A stretch of DNA of 64,000 nucleotides from Pseudovibrio flavus (lineage in GTDB: Bacteria > Pseudomonadota > Alphaproteobacteria > Rhizobiales > Stappiaceae), in NCBI RefSeq assembly GCF_009711345.1, contig NZ_SMMA01000054.1, positions 44,810-108,809 of the forward strand. The letters are read 5' to 3'. The position numbers and the translations under genes are program-made. Shown here one piece after another: positions 8,860-16,631 of the stretch; within the stretch, counting starts at the first letter, position 1; each line of letters starts with the position of its first letter. The notes below the pieces were generated by a model. The model was not told the DNA's origin. It did not search any database and saw nothing but the letters and a program-made list of their open reading frames with translations.

Positions 8860-11496
8860 GTGTTGGAAGTGGAGTATTGGAGTAAATTCCAATTCCTTAG
8901 TGATGTAGGGAAGGGGCTTGCCTCCTTACGTGATGCTTATAAGCGCGTAAACGTTGCCACGCAGGGTGAGGCGGAAATGTCTCGCAATCGCGTGGTCTTT
9001 ACGCTGTTGCTTATTCCCTATGCGCTCTCCGAGATAAAAGAGTTTGCTTACTATCCAGAACTCATCAACTGGATGATGATCTGGTTTACGTTTGGCACCG
9101 TGGCCTTGTGTGGTGCGATCTGGGCCAACCCTTGGGCCAGTCCCATTAGGCGCGGCTGTGCCCTACTTGTCGATTTGGGAACGTTGACCTGTACGCTCTA
9201 TGTCGGGGGCGGCTACACGGCGATTATTTTCCCGATCTATCTCTGGGTGATCTTCGGCAATGGTTTCCGCTTCGGTTTGACCTACCTTAAGGTCGCGACC
9301 CTGTTCTCGGTGGCAGGGTTCTCGATGGTTCTCACCACCCCTTACTGGCTTGAGCAGCATTTGCTGGGCTGGGGTCTTCTCTCCTGCCTTATCGTTCTGC
9401 CGCTCTATGCAGAGCGCCTCATATTGAGTTTGCGTAACGCTAAAAGGGAAGCAGAAGCTGCAAACCTAGCCAAAACGCAGTTTCTTACCGCCGTCAGTCA
9501 TGAGCTGAGAACCCCGCTAAACGCCATCATCGGCATGGGCGATCTTCTGCAGGATACCGAGTTGGACGGCGAGCAGCGTGAAATGGCCCGAACCATCAAA
9601 AGTTCGGCTGGCGCACTGCTATCCATGATCAATGGTATTCTTGATTTCTCCCGTATCGAAGCAGGCCAGCTGTCGGTGCATGAAGAGGTCTTTGACATCA
9701 ATGATGTGCTGAAAGAAGTGGCGCAGATTGTAAGAACGCAGGCGCATGCGAAGAACCTTCAGTTCAACGTTTTCGTCTGCAGCAATCTACCGCCGCTGCT
9801 TATTGGTGATCGCCGTCATATCAAGGAAATGGTCCTCAACCTTGCCGGCAACGCTCTCAAGTTTACCGAAAACGGCTACATCGCTATTAGCGCTCAGGCA
9901 GAAAAGACATCTGGCGGCAAGCTAAGCCTGCGTATTTCTGTATCCGATACCGGTATTGGTATTAGCGAAGAAGCTCGTGAGCGTATCTTCGAGCGCTTCA
10001 CGCAGGCTGATGCGTCGATCGTTGATCGTTTCGGCGGCACCGGTCTGGGCCTTGCCATTGTTAAGCAGGTTGTTGAGGGGCTTGGCGGAACGGTTGTTCT
10101 CAAAAGCCAGCTCGGCATGGGCAGCAGCTTCATTTTGAACGTGCCTGTTGGCCGCGCTGTAACGACCGAGCTTGATAAGCTCAAGTTCTCTGAAGGGGCT
10201 GCGCTTCTCGTGGGAGAGGCACCTGATAGAAGCAAGCGCTTGATCGAGTTCCTAACGGGTACCGGTGTTCAATATCAGTGCGTTGAGACAACTGCGCAGG
10301 CGATCCGAGAGCTGGAGCAGCTTGCCCGTCAGGGTGTTCGCAAGTCTGTCATCTTCTTTATGGCTGGCTCCAACGCTGCCCCGCTGGACATGCTCATCAC
10401 TGCGGCGAAAATGCCAAGCCGTTTGATGGATGTTGAATTCGTTCTGGTCGATGGTAAAGGTCCTCTGACCACAGATGAAAGGCGTCCACTTCAGTCGCAC
10501 TGCCTTTCCCATCTGGAGAACGATTTCGGCGCTCAGGAAATTACCAGAGTGCTTCGTGCAGCAGGAGCGCGCTCTGTCAGCTATGAAGTTGCGCCGGTGG
10601 CCTTCAACCGGTCACGGCAGGAAATTGGTACGACCATGAGTATTTTGGTGGCAGAAGATAACCGCACAAACCAGCGGGTTATCGAAAAAATTCTGCTTAA
10701 AGGCGGACACCGTTGCCATATCGTTGAAGATGGCGACAAGGCGCTGGATGCCATGGAAGCTGGCGGCTTTGACGGGGTTATTATGGACCTCAACATGCCA
10801 GTGCTGAACGGTCTTGATGCGATCAAGCTGTGGCGTATGGGAGAGCGCGGCGAAGATCACCTTCCGATTATTGCGCTGACCGCCGATGCAACGCCAACCG
10901 CTGCTCGAAACGTAATGGAAGCTGGGGCTGATGCCTGTGCGACTAAGCCTATCGAGCCAAATGCTCTGCTGGTGTTGATTGATGAAGTCTTCGCGAGAGG
11001 GCAGATTGCAGGCGCTTCCAACGGTGAAGTTGGTTCGGATGGTCAGACCTTGAGCTTTATCAGTGACCACCCACGCTTTGGAGCAGCGTCCGCTCCTGCG
11101 GATATGGATTTCACAGCGCTGCGCAGGCTGCATGACCTAGGCGGACCGGAGTTCGTTGCTGGAATTATCGCGGACTATCTGGATGATGCGACTACGCTTC
11201 TGCAGGACCTTTCCGACACCGTCGAGGAGAAAGACGCCAAGCTATTCCGTGAGAAGGCCCATGCGCTCCATTCGGCTTCGGTCAACGTAGGCGCTCATGA
11301 AGTGGCGACCTTATGCCGAAACTTGGAAACCATGCCGACCAAAGAGATCGAGGATAAGGGTATGACGCTTCTTCGGGAGCTGACTTGCCTACTGGATGAA
11401 GCGCGGAGCGGTTTGAGCTCCTACCTGCTTGATATGGCTGGCATGGACCCTGAAGCGGGATCACACCAGCCGTCAAACAACATTCATCTCTTCTGA
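8860..11496 (+). CDS. rpfC: RpfC-like hybrid sensor histidine kinase
   Basis: This 878-residue protein has about 40 hydrophilic residues, then five or so membrane helices (about 45-190) with short loops, as in RpfC, the receptor for DSF fatty acids. HisKA has His214 in [12 protein letters not shown]. The ATPase has [13 protein letters not shown] (about 327), DTGIGI and [10 protein letters not shown]. Residues about 435-585 look like a degenerate receiver without a phospho-Asp. A true receiver follows ([11 protein letters not shown], Asp643 in [11 protein letters not shown]). The C-terminal Hpt domain has a likely phospho-His801 (KAHALHSAS). Xanthomonas RpfC is about 726 residues; the extra length is the degenerate receiver. 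The GTG start at 8860 has GAGGGG before it; GTG at 8869 is also possible. Confidence 0.85.
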   Translation: MLEVEYWSKFQFLSDVGKGLASLRDAYKRVNVATQGEAEMSRNRVVFTLLLIPYALSEIKEFAYYPELINWMMIWFTFGTVALCGAIWANPWASPIRRGCALLVDLGTLTCTLYVGGGYTAIIFPIYLWVIFGNGFRFGLTYLKVATLFSVAGFSMVLTTPYWLEQHLLGWGLLSCLIVLPLYAERLILSLRNAKREAEAANLAKTQFLTAVSHELRTPLNAIIGMGDLLQDTELDGEQREMARTIKSSAGALLSMINGILDFSRIEAGQLSVHEEVFDINDVLKEVAQIVRTQAHAKNLQFNVFVCSNLPPLLIGDRRHIKEMVLNLAGNALKFTENGYIAISAQAEKTSGGKLSLRISVSDTGIGISEEARERIFERFTQADASIVDRFGGTGLGLAIVKQVVEGLGGTVVLKSQLGMGSSFILNVPVGRAVTTELDKLKFSEGAALLVGEAPDRSKRLIEFLTGTGVQYQCVETTAQAIRELEQLARQGVRKSVIFFMAGSNAAPLDMLITAAKMPSRLMDVEFVLVDGKGPLTTDERRPLQSHCLSHLENDFGAQEITRVLRAAGARSVSYEVAPVAFNRSRQEIGTTMSILVAEDNRTNQRVIEKILLKGGHRCHIVEDGDKALDAMEAGGFDGVIMDLNMPVLNGLDAIKLWRMGERGEDHLPIIALTADATPTAARNVMEAGADACATKPIEPNALLVLIDEVFARGQIAGASNGEVGSDGQTLSFISDHPRFGAASAPADMDFTALRRLHDLGGPEFVAGIIADYLDDATTLLQDLSDTVEEKDAKLFREKAHALHSASVNVGAHEVATLCRNLETMPTKEIEDKGMTLLRELTCLLDEARSGLSSYLLDMAGMDPEAGSHQPSNNIHLF

Positions 11497-12492
11497 TTAA
11501 AGAGCAACTTCGCCTTGCGCTGCAGGGCGGAGTTTGTCCTGCGCTTTTGTAAGGCGCAGCATCTTCTTCATGTCAGAGTCTGTAAGCTGCAAAGCGGCTT
11601 CCACCCAAACCTCTACAACTTCTTTAAGCTCATCGTAGGTCACAGGCTGTACAATGCGTCCCGCGCGATAGATAGCGGAGTGTGCGTTGTATTTCTTGGA
11701 GTTGCGGTTTACGTACTCTGTTGCCGCTGCGCGCCCTTCACCGTTTTCAGCAAGAACGTCTACAATGCCCATCTCGAAGAGTTCTTCTGCCGTATACAGC
11801 TTGCCGCTCATAATCATCTTCTCGGCTTGGTAGCCATCCAGACGGCGAGCGAGGAAGCTATAAGCACCCATGCCGGGGAAGAGGTTGAACAGCACCTCAG
11901 GCAGACCGAACTTCGCCTTCTTTTCGGCGATAATCACATCGCATGATAAAGCGGTTTCAAAGCCACCACCCAAAGCATCACCCTGTACCAGTGCAACCGT
12001 GTTGATCGGGCGGTCCATGCTGACGTAGTTCTGATGAATAACGTCAATGCAGCTGATCGCATAGGCGGTCAGACCAGAGCGGTCCTGCTTTTCGATGTGC
12101 TTGATGAAGAGCCCAAGGTCACCACCAAGGTTGTAAACATTAGGAACCTTGGAGCCCACCACAAGATGACGGATCGGTGTTGCCATACTCTGAGAGAAAG
12201 TATCAAAGAGGCGGGTGATGATGCGCTGAGCACCTGCTAGGTCACGCAGAAGCTCGGGAGTGAAGGAAGGGCGTTCAGGGCTGTTCATGTCAGCCCAAAC
12301 AGTCATGCTGTCTTCTTCGTAGCTTAGGGAAACTGTAGGGAGCTGCGCCGCCGCAAACATCTGCGTAAGCGACATCGGATTCACAGCGCCGCGCAGACTA
12401 TGGACGTTGTTTGAAACTGATGCAGCGTCGCTCGTGCCATCATTAATTTGATGTAGGGAAGTCATGGAATCTTCGCGGGTTAAATCAGGCAT
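11497..12492 (-). CDS. rpfF: RpfF-like DSF signal synthase (crotonase fold)
   Basis: This 331-residue crotonase-superfamily protein carries the RpfF signatures YNLGGDLGLFI, GDALGGGFETALSCD and FGLPEVLFNLFPGMGAYSFL. Glu179 (GFE) and Glu199 (LPE) are 20 residues apart, the spacing of the catalytic pair Glu141/Glu161 known in Xanthomonas RpfF. RpfF acts as an acyl-ACP thioesterase and dehydratase to make cis-2-unsaturated fatty acid signals. Its stop abuts the stop of the RpfC-like gene with no gap, reproducing the convergent rpfF/rpfC layout. The ATG at 12492 is preferred to a TTG at 12498; a second ATG lies at 12465. An ordinary enoyl-CoA hydratase is the alternative, but the motifs and context argue against it. 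Confidence 0.85.
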   Translation of the reverse strand: MPDLTREDSMTSLHQINDGTSDAASVSNNVHSLRGAVNPMSLTQMFAAAQLPTVSLSYEEDSMTVWADMNSPERPSFTPELLRDLAGAQRIITRLFDTFSQSMATPIRHLVVGSKVPNVYNLGGDLGLFIKHIEKQDRSGLTAYAISCIDVIHQNYVSMDRPINTVALVQGDALGGGFETALSCDVIIAEKKAKFGLPEVLFNLFPGMGAYSFLARRLDGYQAEKMIMSGKLYTAEELFEMGIVDVLAENGEGRAAATEYVNRNSKKYNAHSAIYRAGRIVQPVTYDELKEVVEVWVEAALQLTDSDMKKMLRLTKAQDKLRPAAQGEVAL

Positions 12493-13227
12493 GCTCAAAT
12501 CCGGTTACAGATACCGGGGTGAAAGACAAACCGCCCGGCAATCAGAGGTGTAACTACAAATCCTCTCGAGTTGCCTCTAGGTGCTGTTACTGGCAGAAAA
12601 CCCAAGGTCAACTTGATGAATAGTTGTAGCAAAAATTATTTCGCCGTAATTATGGTAAATAAAAGATAAACTAGTCAACATGAAATAGTTTCAAATTTTT
12701 ACTATCTATTAGTATTAGTAAAAGTTGATTTTTAAATGTTTAGAGATTAACCATAACATGTATTTTGGCATCTACTTTAATATTTGAAAAAATCGATTTT
12801 GCGTCGTCATCCACGACATATAGTAACTACGGAAATTAAGGGTAGTATATTTGGTATATCAGTGTGCGCTGATGTGCGCTTGGCGTCATATCAGTATATT
12901 AACCTATACAATCGATTGATTAGAAAAATTAAGCTAAATTGATCTACGAGAGCGGCTCTCCCGCTCTGATAGACGTTAGTTATTCAATGAGTAAAAACGC
13001 GGGTACTTCGCAAAGAGTAGCCAAAAGTCCAATCGCGATTCGTAACGGAAGGTTCATTTCAAGCTTTAGGTTGATGCGGGTGGGTCGTCGCTAATCGCGT
13101 CCCTCATTCGTCTAATCCATTCAAAAGGTCATTGCCTTTCTATCTATAGAGATATATCACAGCGGAAATTTCTATCGAGATGCTTGTGGGGCAGCAGGCA
13201 CTCTCGATGTTTCAGGAGGGCATTACT
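12493..13227. other. Long AT-rich intergenic region upstream of the rpfF-like gene
   Basis: These 735 bases lie between the divergent rpfF-like and semialdehyde dehydrogenase genes. The stretch at about 12600-12950 is clearly richer in A and T than the flanking genes. I see no supported ORF. A hairpin with perfect 7-bp arms (AGAGCGG 12949-12955, CCGCTCT 12961-12967) lies within. Promoters for both neighbours are expected here. Confidence 0.6.
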
Positions 13228-14688
13228 GTGACGAACAATCACTTGATCGGTGGGCAATGGATTGCCGCACAAACTTTGGCTATCGGCGAGGCTGTAGACC
13301 AAGCAGCGCAGTCTGCTGAGGCTGCATTCGATAGTTTTGCAAATACACCGGCAGCTCAACGGGCGTCCTTTCTTCGTGCTGTTGCGGAGGAAATTGATGC
13401 TCGCGGCGATCTGATTACAGAAGCGGGGGTGCGTGAAACAGCGCTGCCTGAGGCGCGGCTCGTCGGCGAGCGTGGCCGTACGACTGGGCAACTGCGCATG
13501 TTTGCCGATCATATTGAAGATGGCACCTATCTTGACCGCCGTTATGATGAAGCCCTGCCAGACCGCCAGCCGATGGCTCGCCCTTCCTTACGTCTGATGC
13601 AGCGTCCTATAGGCCCAGTCGCTGTCTTTGGGGCTTCTAACTTCCCTCTTGCGTTTTCTACAGCTGGTGGTGACACAGCTTCTGCTTGGGCAGCTGGTTG
13701 CCCTGTTGTTGTGAAGGCTCATCCTGCCCATCCTGAAACCGGCGTCATCGTTGCTAAGGCCATCCAAGCAGCAATAGAGCGCTGCGGTCTACATTCTGGC
13801 GTGTTCTCTTTTGTTCAGGGAGACGGAGTTGAGCCAGGCCAACTCCTAGTGCAGCACCCACTTATCAAGGCCGTCGGCTTTACAGGTTCACTTGGTGGTG
13901 GTCGCGCCCTTTTCGACCTATGTGCATCGCGCCCAGAACCTATCCCGTTCTTCGGTGAGCTGGGCTCCGTCAATCCTGTCTTCGTATCTGACACTACACT
14001 CAAGGCCAGAGGCAATGAGTTGGCAGAGCAGTGGTGCCAGTCTCTAACAATGGGTGTTGGCCAGTTCTGCACCAATCCGGGCATTGTCGTTCTGCAAGCA
14101 GGAGAAGAGGCAGAGGCATTTATAGAGGTCGCAACGAAGGCCCTTTCAAACAGCCCTTCGCAGACAATGCTTACTGATGGTATTGCAGCCGCCTATCACA
14201 AAGGCAGTTCAGAACTCTCTTCTGCTGAAGGCACCCAGACCTTGCTAGAAGCAGCAGGAGAAGGCCGCACGGTCACCCCAGCGCTGCTTAGAACAAGCGC
14301 GCAAAACTGGCTTTCATCCAAAGCGCTGGGAGAGGAAGTGTTTGGTCCATTGGGTTTGGTCGTAGTGGCTGAGGGGAGCGACGAAGTGCTTGCAATTGCC
14401 CGCGCCCTAGAAGGGCAGCTTACTTGCACATTGCAGATCGAGCAGAGCGATAAAGACTTTGCCAAATCGCTACTGCCTATTTTGGAGCGCAAAGCTGGCC
14501 GTATTCTAGTCAACGGCTTCCCGACCGGTGTTGAGGTTGCTGATGCGATGGTGCATGGCGGCCCATACCCTGCCTCCACCAATTTCGGAGCAACCTCTGT
14601 TGGTTCCATGGCAATTCGGCGGTTCCTGCGCCCCGTTTGCTATCAGAATGTAGATGAGGAGCTGATGCCAGAAGGCTGGCTGAGCTGA
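13228..14688 (+). CDS. Alpha-ketoglutarate semialdehyde (2,5-dioxovalerate) dehydrogenase
   Basis: This 486-residue aldehyde dehydrogenase oxidises 2,5-dioxopentanoate to 2-oxoglutarate with NAD(P), a terminal step in pentose, hexarate or hydroxyproline breakdown. Diagnostic stretches are ETALPEARLVGERGRTTGQL, GPVAVFGASNFPLAFS, FTGSLGGGRAL, GELGSVNP and the catalytic Cys281 in GQFCTNPG. The GTG start at 13228 is chosen because AGGAGGG sits 7 bases before it; an upstream ATG at 13180 has no such site. A terminator follows. None of the enzymes that would feed it is adjacent, so which pathway it serves is open. Confidence 0.85.
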   Translation: MTNNHLIGGQWIAAQTLAIGEAVDQAAQSAEAAFDSFANTPAAQRASFLRAVAEEIDARGDLITEAGVRETALPEARLVGERGRTTGQLRMFADHIEDGTYLDRRYDEALPDRQPMARPSLRLMQRPIGPVAVFGASNFPLAFSTAGGDTASAWAAGCPVVVKAHPAHPETGVIVAKAIQAAIERCGLHSGVFSFVQGDGVEPGQLLVQHPLIKAVGFTGSLGGGRALFDLCASRPEPIPFFGELGSVNPVFVSDTTLKARGNELAEQWCQSLTMGVGQFCTNPGIVVLQAGEEAEAFIEVATKALSNSPSQTMLTDGIAAAYHKGSSELSSAEGTQTLLEAAGEGRTVTPALLRTSAQNWLSSKALGEEVFGPLGLVVVAEGSDEVLAIARALEGQLTCTLQIEQSDKDFAKSLLPILERKAGRILVNGFPTGVEVADAMVHGGPYPASTNFGATSVGSMAIRRFLRPVCYQNVDEELMPEGWLS

Positions 14689-15072
14689 TTCATCAAACTT
14701 GATGATCGGGAGGGCTCGCTCTCCCGATTTTCGCGCGGCACTCATCCATCAAATGTGATGGGTCTTGGCAATTATCTGTCTACAACTCGCGTGAAAACTT
14801 CACTCAAAAAATCAGCATTTTTGGGGCTGCACTTTAGAAGCATTTAATGCGCTGCGAAAAGCCGTTGAATATCAATGCTTCTAAATGTGATCGAGCGGCG
14901 CGAAGTCGCTTATTCTGTCAAATACATACCTGTAAAATTTGCCTGCATAATTTCGTTGGTCGGAGCCTGCCAACGGCTTCCTGCAATAGTGCCCGGACAC
15001 GCCAACTTGTAACCATAGCCATAGCGAAATTGAACAGCGGTTGCTGTTCCAATGTTAAAGCAGGTGGGCGAC
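14689..15072. other. Intergenic region with terminator at the left end
   Basis: These 384 bases lie between the dehydrogenase and the first gene of the glycosyltransferase operon. Apart from the terminator at 14705-14731 and the ribosome site AGGTGGG before 15073, I see nothing defined. A 77-residue reading frame at 14847 has no recognisable features. Confidence 0.5.
14705..14731 (+). terminator. Rho-independent terminator after the semialdehyde dehydrogenase gene
   Basis: Perfect 8-bp arms ATCGGGAG (14705-14712) and CTCCCGAT (14721-14728) are followed by TTT, 16 bases after the stop. Confidence 0.7.
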
Positions 15073-15813
15073 ATGTCTGAGTTAATAAAAGTGTTTATCG
15101 GGTACGATCCAGATGAGGTAATGCCCTATCACGTCCTTAGCCAAAGCATCATAGAAAACAGCTCCCTGCCTGTATCCATTGTTCCGGTAGCGTTGAAGAA
15201 TTTAGGCAAGCTCTACTACCGCGATCGCAATGAGCTGCAATCGACAGAGTTCTCGTTCAGCCGGTTCCTTGCTCCCTATCTTTCCAACTATGAAGGTTGG
15301 GGCATTTTCATGGACTGTGACATGTTCGTGCGTCAGGATCTGGCAGAGCTTTGGGCCCTTCGCGACGATAAATACGCGGTTATGTGCTGCAAGCACGATT
15401 ACCAGCCCAAGGAAGACGCCAAGTTTTTGGGGCGCGTGCAAACCAAGTACGAAAAGAAGAACTGGTCCAGTGTCATGCTGTTCAACAACAGCAAATGCCG
15501 CGCACTGACTCCAGATTATGTTTCAACCCGAACCGGCTTGGAGCTTCATCAGTTCAAGTGGTTGGAAGGTGATCATCTAATCGGTTCCATTCCATTGAAA
15601 TGGAACCACTTGGTTGGCGTGTACGACTATGACCCTGCTGCGGCTCTTGTGCACTTTACCGAGGGTGGGCCGTACTTCGAAACCTACAAGGACTGCGATT
15701 ATTCTGAGGAATGGGAGCGGTACAAAGCCCGCACCTTACACGTCGCAAAAGACACAGTTGCCCAACCGAGTAAGGAGGCTGCCAATGGCGTTAAAGAGCT
15801 GGTTTCCTCCTGA
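15073..15813 (+). CDS. Putative GT-A fold glycosyltransferase
   Basis: This 246-residue cytoplasmic protein begins LIKVFIGYDPDEVMPYHVL, has a sugar-nucleotide-type acidic motif FMDCDMFV near residue 84 and a later WLEGDHLIG. The pattern (YHVLSQSII..., FSFSRFLAPYL, DCDMF) resembles GT8-like or related uncharacterised glycosyltransferases. ATG at 15073 has AGGTGGG before it. The next gene overlaps its 3' end by 29 bases and has its own AGGAGG inside this gene, which indicates coupled translation. Donor and product are unknown; the setting suggests surface glycan assembly. Confidence 0.7.
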   Translation: MSELIKVFIGYDPDEVMPYHVLSQSIIENSSLPVSIVPVALKNLGKLYYRDRNELQSTEFSFSRFLAPYLSNYEGWGIFMDCDMFVRQDLAELWALRDDKYAVMCCKHDYQPKEDAKFLGRVQTKYEKKNWSSVMLFNNSKCRALTPDYVSTRTGLELHQFKWLEGDHLIGSIPLKWNHLVGVYDYDPAAALVHFTEGGPYFETYKDCDYSEEWERYKARTLHVAKDTVAQPSKEAANGVKELVSS

Positions 15814-16627
15814 GCTCCATTCCAGCTATGTGGTAACGACAACGTTTCATCGGTCCGGCTATGAGCTCTACGGGAGCAAATGCATAGAGTCATTTCTGCG
15901 GTTCTGGCCGGACGATGTGAAGATGGTCGTCTATGCCGAAGACGTGGAGGTGAAGGAGCAGGACGACCGCCTGATCGTTCTGGACCAGCGCCCCACGCTG
16001 GCAGCTCTTCAGTCTTTCAAAGAGGCTTACGCAGGTGAGCCTAAGGCTAACGGCACCTGCCGTGCAGCTAGCGGTGAACCCTATAACTTTCGATGGGATG
16101 CGGTTCGCTTTTCCAACAAGGTCTTTGCTATCACCCACGCTATCAAAGCATGGCATGGTAGGGCAGACCACCTCATCTGGCTGGATGCGGATACGGTAAC
16201 GCGTAAGCCAGTAACGGCCGAATTGTTAGAGAAAGTATCGCCAGCCCAAAACGAGCTTGCTGCCTACCTCAACCGGCGCAGCTATCCAGAGTGTGGTTGG
16301 GTTGGATATAACCTTAAGCATCCTCACATCTTGCGCTTCGCGGAAACGTTTGAGGACAGCTACACAAGTGGTGCTTTCATGAACATGAAAGAAAACCACG
16401 ACAGCTACGTCTTCTGGCAGATTGCTTTAGAGATGGAGAACGCCGACGGCATTCCGTTCAAAAAGTTGGGCTCCGACCGCGCTCGCGGCCATATCTTCCT
16501 CAACAGCGAGTTGGGAAAGTACCTCGATCATTTGAAAGGGCCGAGAAAAAACACAGGTCGTAGCTTCGTGAATGACGTACGCCCATGGCGTCTTGATCGC
16601 ATCTGGCAACTTCTTAGAGCACGGTGA
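15785..16627 (+). CDS. Putative glycosyltransferase with DxD motif
   Basis: The gene encodes 280 residues. The start at 15785 is chosen for the AGGAGG at 15773-15778; a longer in-frame version would overlap the previous gene much further. The protein starts with FPPELHSSYVVTTTFHRSGYELYG and has LIWLDADTVT near residue 135, a GT-A type metal-binding DxD. GCxVGYN-like and SGAFMNM segments follow. It resembles uncharacterised nucleotide-diphospho-sugar transferases. It is the middle gene of a three-gene operon with the large GT29-domain protein starting 4 bases after its stop. Confidence 0.65.
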   Translation: MALKSWFPPELHSSYVVTTTFHRSGYELYGSKCIESFLRFWPDDVKMVVYAEDVEVKEQDDRLIVLDQRPTLAALQSFKEAYAGEPKANGTCRAASGEPYNFRWDAVRFSNKVFAITHAIKAWHGRADHLIWLDADTVTRKPVTAELLEKVSPAQNELAAYLNRRSYPECGWVGYNLKHPHILRFAETFEDSYTSGAFMNMKENHDSYVFWQIALEMENADGIPFKKLGSDRARGHIFLNSELGKYLDHLKGPRKNTGRSFVNDVRPWRLDRIWQLLRAR

Positions 16628-16631
16628 GCGG

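Noticed and set aside
14847..15080. A 77-codon frame before the glycosyltransferase operon
   Set aside because: It is Cys-rich without pattern and overlaps the start region of the next gene; probably chance.
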